From positions 124,001 to 188,000 of the forward strand of contig CAYSWA010000002.1 in the NCBI GenBank assembly GCA_964434535.1: a stretch of 64,000 nt of DNA, written 5' to 3'. This DNA is from SM23-32 sp964434535 (lineage in GTDB: Bacteria; Planctomycetota; Brocadiia; SM23-32). The number at the start of each line of letters is the position of its first letter. Positions within the stretch are counted from its first letter, which is position 1. Shown here piece by piece: positions 33,585 to 41,280 of this stretch. Below the pieces are notes generated by a model. The model saw only the letters and a list, made by a program, of their open reading frames with translations. It did not search any database and had not been told where the DNA came from. Both the position numbers and the translations under genes were made by a program.

Positions 33585-35681
33585 ATGGCTGAGCTGCTCT
33601 ACGAGATCGGGACCGAGGAGCTGCCCGCCGGCTACCTCGAGCCGGCCCTGCGCGGGCTGGCCGGCGCCGTCGAGGCGCGCCTCATCGAATGCCGCCTCCA
33701 CCCCGGCCCCGTGCGCACCGCCGCCACGCCCCGCCGCCTCACCGTCGCCGTCGAGGGCATCCCCGAGAGCCAGCCGCCGCTGACCACCCGCACCATCGGC
33801 CCGCCCGCGTCCGTCGCCTTCGACCGGGAGGGCAACCCCACCGCCGCCGCCGAAGGCTTCGCCCGCAGCAAGCGCGTGCCCGTCGAGGCGCTCTATGTCG
33901 AAGAGACCGACAAGGGGCCCTACGTCGTCGCCGTCGTCGAGGAGGCCGGGCGGGCGGCCGCCGAGCTGCTGCCGGACCTGCTCGCGGCGGCCACGGCCGC
34001 CGTCCCCTTCCCCAAGACCATGCGGTGGGAGCCGAGCGGCTTCGCCTTCGCGCGCCCGATCCGGTGGCTGGTGGCGCTGCTGGATGAGCGCGTGCTGCCG
34101 GTGGAGATCGCCGGCGTCGAGGCCGGCCGGGCCACGCGCGGGCACGCCTTCCTGGCGCCCGAGGAGCTGCCCCTGCGGGACGCCTCGTTCGACGCCTACC
34201 GCGACGCCCTCCGCCAGCGCCGCGTGCTGGTGGAGCCCGCCGAGCGCCGCGAGGCCGTCCGCGCCCAGATCACCGAGCTGCTCGCACCCCACGGCTCGGA
34301 GCTGAACGACGAGGCCCTGCTGAGCGAGGTGACCCACATGGTCGAGTGGCCGCGCGCCGTGGAGGGCCGCTTCGACGAGCACTTCCTGGAGATGCCCGAC
34401 GCGATCGTGACCACGGCCATGAAGGAGCACCAGCGCTACTTCCCCGTGCGCGACGCCGACGGACGGCTGCTGGCGCGCTTCATCACCGTCTCCAACCGCA
34501 CCGCCGAGCAGGATGCCCTGGTGCGCGAGGGCAACGAGCGGGTGCTGCTGGCGCGGCTCGACGACGCGATGTTCTACTGGGAGCAGGACAGCGCGCGACG
34601 CCTCGACGAGCTGGTCCCGCGCCTGGCCGACGTCGTCTTCCTCGGCGGCCTCGGCGACAACCTCCAGCGCACCGAGCGGCTGGAAGCGCTGAGCGGGCGC
34701 ATCGCCGAACGCATGGACGGGGGGGAACTCGCCGAGCACGCCCGGCGGGCGGCGCACCTGTGCAAGGCGGACCTGCTGAGCGGGCTGGTCGGCGAGTTCC
34801 CGTCCCTCCAGGGCGTGGTCGGGCAGGAGCTGGCGCGCATCGCCGGCGAGCCCGGCCCCGTGGCCCGCGCCATCGCGGAGCACTACCTGCCCTCGGGCGC
34901 CGACGACGAGCTGCCCGCCACCCCCGCCGGCGCCGCGCTCGCCCTGGCCGACAGGCTCGACGTGATCGTCGGCTGCTTCTCGATCGGCCTGCTGCCGAGC
35001 GGCTCGCAGGACCCCTATGCCCTGCGCCGCAACGCGCTCGGCGTGCTGCTCATCATCGAGCAAAGGGGGCTGGATCTGCGGCTCGACTGGCTGGTCGGCG
35101 CCGCCCGCGAGGTGGCCGAGGGGGGCGGCATCGCGTGCGACGAGGAGACGGCGGAGCAGGTGCTCGCGTTCTTCCGCGACCGGCTCTACCACGCCGCGAT
35201 GGAGCGCGGGTTCGCGCACGACGCGGTCCGCGCCGTCCTGGCGGCGGGCTGCGAGGACGTGGGCGAGTTCTGGCGCCGGCTCGACGCCCTCTCAGTCTGC
35301 GCCGAGCGGCCCTGGTGGCCGGCGCTGGTGGAGCTGGTCGACCGCACCTATCGCATCCAGCGCGACCTGGCGGAGCCGGCCGAGGTAAACGAGGACCTGC
35401 TGAGCGAGCCGCTGGAGCGCCGGCTCGCCGCCGCCCTCGCCGAGCACCGCGACGAGGTGACGGCGCTCTTCGACGAGGGCGACTACGTCGGCGCCGCCGA
35501 GCGCTACCGGGACGCCTTCGCCCGGCTCGTGCACGACTTCTTCGAGGAGGTCTTCGTCAACGTCGAGGACGAGGCGGTGCGTGTGAACCGCAAGTCGCTC
35601 TGCGGCCACGTCTTCCGCCTCTTCGCCGACCGCTTCGCCAACCTCTACCTGCTCGAGACGGCCGAGCAAGACGCCAGTTGA
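33585..35681 (+). CDS. glyS: Glycyl-tRNA synthetase beta subunit (698 aa)
   Basis: Beta chain of the alpha2-beta2 glycyl-tRNA synthetase. The N-terminus LLYEIGTEELPAGYLEPALRGL is diagnostic. Further family landmarks are FPKTMRWEPSGFAFARPIRWLVALL, RGHAFL, PKx-type VTTAMKEHQRYFPV and the C-terminal region (VFVNVEDEAVRVNRKSLCGHVFRLFADRFANLYLLE). Length 698 aa agrees with the family (~690). The catalytic alpha subunit gene glyQ, usually adjacent, is not in the window, so it must be elsewhere. ATG 33585 is the obvious start. Confidence 0.96.
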   Translation: MAELLYEIGTEELPAGYLEPALRGLAGAVEARLIECRLHPGPVRTAATPRRLTVAVEGIPESQPPLTTRTIGPPASVAFDREGNPTAAAEGFARSKRVPVEALYVEETDKGPYVVAVVEEAGRAAAELLPDLLAAATAAVPFPKTMRWEPSGFAFARPIRWLVALLDERVLPVEIAGVEAGRATRGHAFLAPEELPLRDASFDAYRDALRQRRVLVEPAERREAVRAQITELLAPHGSELNDEALLSEVTHMVEWPRAVEGRFDEHFLEMPDAIVTTAMKEHQRYFPVRDADGRLLARFITVSNRTAEQDALVREGNERVLLARLDDAMFYWEQDSARRLDELVPRLADVVFLGGLGDNLQRTERLEALSGRIAERMDGGELAEHARRAAHLCKADLLSGLVGEFPSLQGVVGQELARIAGEPGPVARAIAEHYLPSGADDELPATPAGAALALADRLDVIVGCFSIGLLPSGSQDPYALRRNALGVLLIIEQRGLDLRLDWLVGAAREVAEGGGIACDEETAEQVLAFFRDRLYHAAMERGFAHDAVRAVLAAGCEDVGEFWRRLDALSVCAERPWWPALVELVDRTYRIQRDLAEPAEVNEDLLSEPLERRLAAALAEHRDEVTALFDEGDYVGAAERYRDAFARLVHDFFEEVFVNVEDEAVRVNRKSLCGHVFRLFADRFANLYLLETAEQDAS

Positions 35682-35734
35682 CGGTTGTCGGTTGGCTGGC
35701 TGCGAGCGCGCTGGCTGGCGCCGCAGAAGCAGAC

Positions 35735-35857
35735 CTTCGTGGCGCTGCTCGTTGGCGACGGGGCAGTCCTCGACGTTGCAGGTGACCTGGGAGCCGTGGC
35801 AGCTCCAGGGGCAGCCGCGCCCGTAGCCCTCGCGCCGCTGGAAGACGTCCTGCGCCG
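35735..35857 (-). pseudogene. C-terminal remnant of a DegT/DnrJ/EryC1-family aminotransferase
   Basis: In the gap after glyS, the minus strand encodes (A)QDVFQRREGYGRGCPWSC followed by HGSQVTCNVEDCPVANEQR. The YGRGCPWSC and CPVA motifs resemble the C-terminal end of DegT/DnrJ/EryC1/StrS PLP-dependent enzymes. No upstream part of such a gene exists, because the preceding bases encode the 16-residue fragment described next. It is therefore a decayed fragment left by a deletion (inference); the family assignment rests on a short stretch. Confidence 0.45.
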
Positions 35858-35880
35858 GCCAAGCGGGGCTTGCGCGGGGC

Positions 35881-35931
35881 TCAGCGCCCGCCCATCGCGC
35901 CGAGCCCGACGAAGCCGAGCGTGGGCCTCAT
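35881..35931 (-). pseudogene. N-terminal remnant of a 3-hydroxyisobutyrate-dehydrogenase-family gene
   Basis: ATG 35931 overlaps the stop of the isomerase gene (ATGA) and encodes MRPTLGFVGLGAMGGR followed by TGA. That sequence is the start of an NAD-binding Rossmann fold as found in beta-hydroxyacid dehydrogenases (GFIGLGxMGxxM). Only 16 codons remain. The overlap shows it was once the third gene of the cupin-isomerase operon. Confidence 0.6.
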
Positions 35932-36686
35932 TCGCCGGCCTCCTCCATCAGCCGGCCGAGGTATTCGGCGCCCTCGCGCACGTAGCGCATCGGGTCCTGC
36001 TCGCGCGCCCAGCCCTCCAGCTCCACCACGTAGTCGCCCCCGTAGCCGATCCGGCGCATGTGGCGGAAGAGCGCGAGGAAGTCGACCTCGCCCCGCCCGA
36101 AGGGGACGGGCTCGGGGCCGTCCATGTCCTTCACGTGCACCAGCGCGATCCGCTCGCCGAGCGCCTCCGCGCCGTCCTGCCAGGTATAGCCGGCCTGGTG
36201 GAAGTGGCCGACCTCGAGCAGGCCCATCACGCGCGGGTCGGCGATGCCGTCCAGCACCTCGCGCACGTGGTCGGGCGACTCCAGCGCGGTGCCGGCGTGG
36301 TTCTGCACCACGGGCGTGACGCCGAGCCCGCCGACGGCCGCCAGGAAGTGCGGCGCGGCCTCGACATAGTCCCCCCGCGTGGCCGCCTTGTAGAGGACCA
36401 CGTCCGCGCCGAGCGCGTCGGCGAACCGCGCGGTCGCGACGGCCGCCTCCAGCGTGGCCGGATCGTCGGCGTGCACCTGCGGCAGGTGCACCGAGACGTA
36501 GCGCATCCCGTGGCGGCGGGCGACGTCGAGGTAGTCGGCCGGATCTCCGTCGGGACGCAGGGCCGAGGCGACCCAGCCGGTGAACGCCTCGAACTTGGTG
36601 AACCCCATGGCGGCGTAGGCGGCCAGGGACTCCTCCAGGGGCAGCGTCGGGTCGCAGACGGGGCTGACGGCGAGCCGCTCCATCAT
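35928..36686 (-). CDS. Sugar phosphate isomerase/epimerase-family TIM barrel (252 aa)
   Basis: Xylose-isomerase-like TIM-barrel protein (AP endonuclease 2 superfamily). It has LEESLAAYAAMGFTKFEAFTGW, VSVHLPQVHADDPATLEAAVATARFADALGADVVLYK, a metal-binding region (LLEVGHFHQAGY with Glu/His ligands), VHVKDMDGPEPVPFGRGEVDF and VVELEGWAREQDP. Such proteins act in inositol, rare-sugar or hydroxypyruvate metabolism; the precise reaction is unknown. It is co-transcribed with the upstream cupin (7-bp gap) and, formerly, with the dehydrogenase remnant. Start ATG 36686; an alternative Met is the next codon. Confidence 0.85.
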   Translation of the reverse strand: MMERLAVSPVCDPTLPLEESLAAYAAMGFTKFEAFTGWVASALRPDGDPADYLDVARRHGMRYVSVHLPQVHADDPATLEAAVATARFADALGADVVLYKAATRGDYVEAAPHFLAAVGGLGVTPVVQNHAGTALESPDHVREVLDGIADPRVMGLLEVGHFHQAGYTWQDGAEALGERIALVHVKDMDGPEPVPFGRGEVDFLALFRHMRRIGYGGDYVVELEGWAREQDPMRYVREGAEYLGRLMEEAGE

Positions 36687-36693
36687 GGCGTTC

Positions 36694-37059
36694 TCACTCC
36701 ACTCGCTCGAACTGGCGGTCGGCCGAGGAGTAGGCGACGATCATCTCGGCGTCCTCCTCGCCGATGTTGACGGCGTGGTGCGGCAGGGCGGCGTCGACGA
36801 CGAGCGTGTCGCCGGCCTCCAGGACCACCTGCTCATCACCCACGTCGTGGCGCAGGCGGCCCTTCAGCAGGTAGAGGGCCTCCTCGCAGTTGGGGTGGCG
36901 GTGCGGGGGGTTCGACATGCCGGGCCGGAGCACGACGTGGCCGAGCGTCAGGCCGGTGGCGTTGCCGAGCGCGCGGCCGGCCAGCCAGCGCAGCGAGCCC
37001 CAGTCGGCGCGGATGCAGTGCTCGGCGGCCTCGCCGGCGCGTAGGACGCGGTAGTTCAT
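36694..37059 (-). CDS. Small cupin-domain protein (121 aa)
   Basis: Single-domain cupin_2. Motif 1 is PPHRHPNCEEALYLLKGRLRH with three metal-type ligands (His-x-His, Glu), and motif 2 is EAGDTLVVDAALPHHAVNIG. Probably a metal-dependent sugar isomerase, epimerase or sensor working with the isomerase-family protein encoded 7 bp downstream. The start ATG 37059 (MNYRVLRAGEAAEH) gives the usual length, and upstream bases are a G-run followed by a promoter-like site. Confidence 0.85.
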   Translation of the reverse strand: MNYRVLRAGEAAEHCIRADWGSLRWLAGRALGNATGLTLGHVVLRPGMSNPPHRHPNCEEALYLLKGRLRHDVGDEQVVLEAGDTLVVDAALPHHAVNIGEEDAEMIVAYSSADRQFERVE

Positions 37060-37100
37060 CGGCGGTCTCCACAGGGGGGGGGATGGTCGGACTCCCGCCG

Positions 37101-37129
37101 ATTGTAGCCGGAGGGGCCTCGCGGGCAAA
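37101..37129 (-). promoter_or_regulatory. Promoter for the cupin-isomerase operon
   Basis: On the minus strand TTTGCC (37129-37124), 17-bp spacer, TACAAT (37106-37101), 41 bp before the cupin ATG. Confidence 0.45.
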
Positions 37130-37137
37130 GGGAACGC

Positions 37138-37166
37138 GTTGCTCGTTGTTCGTTGCCCGTTGCTCG
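37138..37166. repeat. GTTGCTC/GTTGTTC periodic repeat (minus orientation of CGAGCAAC)
   Basis: Four units (GTTGCTC, GTTGTTC, GTTGCCC, GTTGCTC) at a 7-bp period lie between the purD end and the cupin promoter. The same family occurs at 50018-50040, 53032-53061 and 57687-57719. Confidence 0.75.
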
Positions 37167-37198
37167 TGAGGCGGGCGGCGCGGTGAGGCGGCGGCCGG

Positions 37199-38479
37199 TC
37201 AAGAGCCGAGCCGGTCGATGGCCTTCTGGCCGATGTCGGTGCGGTAGTGGCAGTCCTGGAAGTGGATCTTGCCGACGGCCTCGTAGGCCCGGTCTTTCGC
37301 CTGCTGGATCGTGCGGCCTCGGGCGGTGACGCCGAGCACGCGGCCGCCGTCGGTCAGCACCTGTCCCTCCTCCCGGCGCGTGCCGGCGTGGAAGACCATC
37401 ACGTCCTGCATCGCCCCCGCCTCTGCGAGCCCCTCGATGGGGTAGCCCTTCTTGTAGCTGACGGGGTAGCCGCCGGAGGCCATGACCACGCAGAGGGCGG
37501 GGCGATCGTCCCACGCGATCTCCATCTCCTCCAGCCGGCCGTCGAGCGTGGCGAGCAATATCGCCACCAGGTCGCTCTCCAGCCGCATCAGCAGGGGCTG
37601 GGTCTCGGGGTCGCCGAGGCGGCAGTTGAACTCGAGCACCTCGACGCTGTCGTCGGCCACGATCACCCCGGCGTAGAGCACGCCGCGGTAGGGCTTGTCC
37701 TCGCGGTTCATGGCGTGGACGGCCTGCACCAGCACCTCGCGCTCGATCTGGCCGGCCAGGCTGTTGGTGATAACCGGCGCGGGGCTGTAGGCGCCCATGC
37801 CGCCGGTGTTGGGGCCCTCGTCGCCGTCGTAGGCGGGCTTGTGGTCCTGCGAGGAGGGGAGCACGGCGATGGTCTGCCCGTCGGTCAGCGCGATCATGCT
37901 CGCCTCCTCGCCGCGCAGGAAGCTCTCCACGACGACCTGGTCCCCCGCCTCGCCGAACTCCTTGCGGACCATGATGCGGTCGATCGCCTCGCGGGCCTCC
38001 TCCAGCGTATGGCAGACGATGGCCGCCTTGCCGGCGGCCAGCCCGTCGGCCTTGACCACGATCGGCGCGCCGACCATCTCCAGGTAGGCCTTCGCCCGCT
38101 CGGGGGCGTTGAAGGTGCGGAACGGCGCGGTGGGGATGCTGTGGCGCTGCATGAGCTGCTTGGCGAAGACCTTGCTGCTCTCGATCCGCGCGGCCTGCTG
38201 GGCGGGCCCGAAGGCGCGCAGCCCCGACGTGGCGAAGGCGTCGACCAGCCCCTCGGCCAGCGGCGCCTCGGGGCCGACCACGGTCAGCTCGATCGCGTTC
38301 TCGCGGGCGAACCGGCGCAGGCGCAGCACCTCCTCGGCCCCGATCTCCACGCACTCGGCCAGCTCGCCGATGCCGGCGTTGCCCGGCGCGCAGAAGACCC
38401 GCTCCACCAGCGGGGACTGGGCGATCTTCCAGACCAGCGCGTGCTCCCTGCCGCCTCCGCCGACCACCAGTGCCTTCAT
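37199..38479 (-). CDS. purD: Phosphoribosylamine-glycine ligase, GAR synthetase (426 aa)
   Basis: ATP-grasp ligase for the second step of purine synthesis. It starts MKALVVGGGGREHALVWKIAQSPLV. It has VVGPEAPLAEGLVDAF, the ATP-grasp lid KADGLAAGKAAIVCHTLEEA, the diagnostic HKPAYDGDEGPNTGGMGAYSP, the metal/ATP site EFNCRLGDPETQPLLMRL and the C-terminal VMASGGYPVSYKKGYPI. Length 426 aa is as expected. I use ATG 38479; the frame is open further upstream, but a good promoter (38523-38550) lies inside that extension. No other pur genes are adjacent. Confidence 0.96.
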   Translation of the reverse strand: MKALVVGGGGREHALVWKIAQSPLVERVFCAPGNAGIGELAECVEIGAEEVLRLRRFARENAIELTVVGPEAPLAEGLVDAFATSGLRAFGPAQQAARIESSKVFAKQLMQRHSIPTAPFRTFNAPERAKAYLEMVGAPIVVKADGLAAGKAAIVCHTLEEAREAIDRIMVRKEFGEAGDQVVVESFLRGEEASMIALTDGQTIAVLPSSQDHKPAYDGDEGPNTGGMGAYSPAPVITNSLAGQIEREVLVQAVHAMNREDKPYRGVLYAGVIVADDSVEVLEFNCRLGDPETQPLLMRLESDLVAILLATLDGRLEEMEIAWDDRPALCVVMASGGYPVSYKKGYPIEGLAEAGAMQDVMVFHAGTRREEGQVLTDGGRVLGVTARGRTIQQAKDRAYEAVGKIHFQDCHYRTDIGQKAIDRLGS

Positions 38480-38522
38480 GCCGCGCGCGCCCTCCGCAGT
38501 AGCTGCCCGATTCGGTCGGCAC

Positions 38523-38550
38523 AGTATAGCACGCGGCGCCGGCCGGTCAA
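38523..38550 (-). promoter_or_regulatory. Promoter for purD
   Basis: On the minus strand TTGACC (38550-38545), 16-bp spacer, TATACT (38528-38523), about 44 bp before the purD ATG. Confidence 0.65.
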
Positions 38551-38699
38551 CCGGCCCGAACCCGAGGGGCGAGACCCGATCAGGCCATGTGCCCAAATCG
38601 GCCGGATGCGCCCGAATGGGACACACGCCCCCGGCAAGACGCCTACAATCCGCCTCGCTCGAACCGGCGCACCAGACCGGCACTGCGAAAGGAAGCCAC

Positions 38700-39203
38700 G
38701 TGGCGCAATCGAAGAGAAGCGAGCTCCTGCCCCAGGCCCGCGCGCTCTACGCCGAGGGGATCAGCAAGGCGGTCATCGCCGAGAGCCTCGAAGTCGCCCC
38801 CTCCACCGTCCGGCGTTGGGCCCGCCGGGACGCGCAGGCCGGTCGGCCCTGGCAGCGCGGCGGCCAGCCCCCGCCAGCCCCGCAGCGCACCCCGGCCGCC
38901 GGTGCCCGCCCCGGGCACCAGTGCCGGGCCGACCGGCTCTGCCACCGTCTCGAAGAGCGCCTGGAGCGCCTTATCGAGGCCGACGACTCCAAGTCCGACG
39001 GCACGCGCCTGGAGGACCGCATGCTGAAGCTCTGCCGCGTGCTGGAGCACCTGCGCGGCGAGCAGGACGAACTGCGCGCGCAACTGGAGGCGATGAAGCG
39101 CTTCGCCGGCTTCTGCACGCGCACGCTGACCGAGCAGGAGATGGGCCCCGTGCGCAAGGCCGTCCGCCTGTTCCTGGAAGAGCTGAGGAGGGAGCACTCG
39201 TGA
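38700..39203 (+). CDS. Phage terminase small subunit-like HTH protein (167 aa)
   Basis: First gene of the phage-like cluster. Residues ~5-45 (SELLPQARALYAEGISKAVIAESLEVAPSTVRRWARRD) form a Mor/terminase-small-subunit-like helix-turn-helix. The middle is a Pro/Ala linker and the C-terminal half (~75-167) a charged coiled coil (RLEDRMLKLCRVLEHLRGEQDELRAQLEAMKR). Position directly before a small membrane protein and the large terminase is like Mu gp27/gp28 loci and DUF1804 proteins. Start GTG 38700 follows GAAAGGAAG. Stop overlaps the next ATG (TGATG). Function as TerS is inferred from position and HTH. Confidence 0.6.
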   Translation: MAQSKRSELLPQARALYAEGISKAVIAESLEVAPSTVRRWARRDAQAGRPWQRGGQPPPAPQRTPAAGARPGHQCRADRLCHRLEERLERLIEADDSKSDGTRLEDRMLKLCRVLEHLRGEQDELRAQLEAMKRFAGFCTRTLTEQEMGPVRKAVRLFLEELRREHS

Positions 39204-39499
39204 TGTGGATCCAGACGGCGATCTCGGCGGCCTCGGCCCTGGCCGGCGGCTTCGTGGGCGGGTGGGTGGTCGCGTTCCGGCTCGGGCGCTGGCGACAGCG
39301 CGTCGAGGACCACCTGGAGGGCATCGAGGCCCGCCTGCTGCGCGGCGACACGGCCGTCGACACCGTGCCCGTGCTGACCGCGCGCGTCGAGCTGATCCTG
39401 GAAGAGCTGCGCATCATCAAGTGCGAGATGCGCCAGGACCGCAAGCACTTCGTCACCCACGAGGAATGCGACAGGAGGCACCAGGATGGTAGCGCGTGA
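39203..39499 (+). CDS. Small membrane-anchored coiled-coil phage protein (98 aa)
   Basis: One N-terminal transmembrane segment (IQTAISAASALAGGFVGGWVVAF, 3-25) is followed by a charged helix (RWRQRVEDHLEGIEARLLRG). The tail contains His and Cys residues (HFVTHEECDRRH). The layout recalls Mu gp25 (DUF2730), a small protein located just before the terminase genes, but the sequence is not certain. ATG 39203 overlaps the previous stop by one base (TGATG); a GTG immediately before it at 39200 is an alternative. The 3' end overlaps the next gene by 14 bp. Confidence 0.6.
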   Translation: MWIQTAISAASALAGGFVGGWVVAFRLGRWRQRVEDHLEGIEARLLRGDTAVDTVPVLTARVELILEELRIIKCEMRQDRKHFVTHEECDRRHQDGSA

Positions 39500-39725
39500 C
39501 CAGGTCGAGGTGCTGCTGGCCGAGATGCGGCGCCGGCGCGAGGAAGCCGAGGCCGAGGCCGGACACGCCGCCGAGCGACTGGCCCGGCTGGCCAGCGGCA
39601 TCACGCCGCCGGCCCGGCTCGACCCCGCCCAGGTGAGGGCGGCGGCCGATACCTTCGCCGACGCCGTCGGGCGCCTCCGTGCGCTGGAGGGCTTCGCCCG
39701 CGAGCTGCGCGGGCTGCTGATCTGA
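39486..39725 (+). CDS. Small helical phage protein of unknown function (79 aa)
   Basis: Almost wholly alpha-helical, charged sequence (VEVLLAEMRRRREEAEAEAGHAAERLARLA) with no cysteine and no membrane segment. It starts at ATG 39486, inside the end of the preceding gene, and ends 16 bp before the terminase. It occupies the place of Mu gp26 and related small proteins. I do not recognise a family. Confidence 0.5.
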   Translation: MVARDQVEVLLAEMRRRREEAEAEAGHAAERLARLASGITPPARLDPAQVRAAADTFADAVGRLRALEGFARELRGLLI

Positions 39726-39741
39726 GGGGCGGCAAGAGACC

Positions 39742-41250
39742 GTGACCGACTGGTCCCGACAGCACGAGCAGCTCCGCTGGGAGGTGCTGGACCGCATCGC
39801 CCAGTTCGCCACGCCGTTCGACGCGGCCGACCAGGCCGCCCGGCGGCGGCGCACGGAGCTGGGCCTGCTGCCCTGGTGCCGCACGTACCTGCCCCACTAC
39901 TTCGACTGCGCGTTCGCCCCCTTCCACGAGCGCATGGCCGAGGCCGTCGGCGAGCCGGGCATGCCGGCGTTCGTCTGCGCCTTCCGTGGCGCGGGCAAGA
40001 GCGTGCTGCTGACGCTGGCCCGACCCCTGCGCCGTGCGCTGCGGGGCGAGGCGCCCTACTTCATCTACGGCAGCCAGGTGCAGAAGCTCGCCGCCCAGAA
40101 CATGGACTACGTGCGCCTGGAGCTGGAGAACAACCCGCGCATCGGCGGCGACTACGGCGAGCCGGCCGTCAGCGGCGCCCAGGCCGAGTGGCGGGTCAGC
40201 CTGCCGGCCACCGGCGCCACGGCCCGCTTCGAGGCGTTCGGCATCGGCATGAGCCCGCGGGGGCGCCGCTTCGGCGAGCACCGGCCGCTGGAGTTCGTCG
40301 GCGACGACCTGGAGGACGCGGAGCTGGCCCGCAACCCCGAGCGCGAGCAGAACCTCTGGGACTGGCTCATGGACGAGGTCGTCCCCGCGCTCGAACCCGA
40401 CCGGTTCGTCTTCTCCGTGCTCGGCACCATGTTCGGCCCCCGCTGCATGATGGAGCGGGCCCGCCGCCTGGCCGAACGGCGCGACGGGCGCGGCCGGCCG
40501 CTGGCGCGCGCCTTCATCCAGCGCGTCACCGAGGACGGGCGGAGCGTCTGGCCCGAGCGCTTCGGCGACGAGACGCTCTCCCGCATCCGCGCCACCATCG
40601 GGCTGCGCAACTGGCTGCGCAACTACGCCCTGGAGGCCGAGGACCCCTCGAAGCCGTTCCAGGCCGCCTGGGTCGGCAGCTACGAGCCCGGCGAGGTGGA
40701 CCGGCGCCGGCTCGACGTGGTCGCCTTCCTCGACCCCGCCGTCAGCGCCGCCGGCTGCCCCCGAGCGCTGGTGGCCGTCGGCGCCGACCGCTCAAGCGGC
40801 ATCCGCTACGTGCTCGATGCCTGGATCGAGCGCGGCACGCCGGGCGAGATGGTGGAGAAGCTCTTCGCGTTCAACCGCCGCTTCTCGCCCCGTGTGATCG
40901 GCATCGAGTCGAACGGGGGCTACGCGCTGATCCGCCCCCTGCTCGGCATGCACGAGTGCCGCCGCGGCGAACGCCTGCCGGTGCGCTACGTGCACCACAG
41001 CCGCCCGAAGGCCCTGCGCATCGAGGCGCTCTGCTCCCAGTTCGAGAGCGGGCGCTGGCTCTTCCCCCGCAACCCGAGCGCCGGCGTCAAGACGCTCCAG
41101 GAGCAGTTCCTCAGCTACCCCGACGGCTACGTGGACGGGCCCGACGCGGCGGCCGGCTGCGACGAGCTGCTGCCCCGCGCCTTCGCCCCCGACCGGGCGG
41201 TTGAGGGCTACCGCAGCCTCTCGCGCCGCACCGACTTCGCCGGCCTGTAA
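39742..41250 (+). CDS. Phage terminase large subunit (502 aa)
   Basis: DNA-packaging motor. The N-terminal ATPase half carries an arginine-containing Walker A (CAFRGAGKSVLLTLARPLRRA, ~76-96) and a Walker B/coupling region (LEFVGDDLEDAELA). The C-terminal RNase-H-type nuclease half begins DVVAFLDPAVSAAGCPRALV (first Asp) and contains IGIESNGGYALIRPLLG (catalytic Glu). Further along is SRPKALRIEALCSQFESGRW, common to Mu-gp28-like and other terminases. Length is usual. Start GTG 39742; no strong Shine-Dalgarno is present. It sets packaging for the portal/capsid genes that follow. Confidence 0.85.
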   Translation: MTDWSRQHEQLRWEVLDRIAQFATPFDAADQAARRRRTELGLLPWCRTYLPHYFDCAFAPFHERMAEAVGEPGMPAFVCAFRGAGKSVLLTLARPLRRALRGEAPYFIYGSQVQKLAAQNMDYVRLELENNPRIGGDYGEPAVSGAQAEWRVSLPATGATARFEAFGIGMSPRGRRFGEHRPLEFVGDDLEDAELARNPEREQNLWDWLMDEVVPALEPDRFVFSVLGTMFGPRCMMERARRLAERRDGRGRPLARAFIQRVTEDGRSVWPERFGDETLSRIRATIGLRNWLRNYALEAEDPSKPFQAAWVGSYEPGEVDRRRLDVVAFLDPAVSAAGCPRALVAVGADRSSGIRYVLDAWIERGTPGEMVEKLFAFNRRFSPRVIGIESNGGYALIRPLLGMHECRRGERLPVRYVHHSRPKALRIEALCSQFESGRWLFPRNPSAGVKTLQEQFLSYPDGYVDGPDAAAGCDELLPRAFAPDRAVEGYRSLSRRTDFAGL

Positions 41251-41280
41251 GCCGCCCCCAACAGAGTGGGACAGAACGCC

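Noticed and set aside
38480..38699. Attachment site or integrase-associated direct repeat at the left end of the phage-like cluster
   Set aside because: I compared it by eye with 58374-58403 and found no shared direct repeat or target-site duplication.
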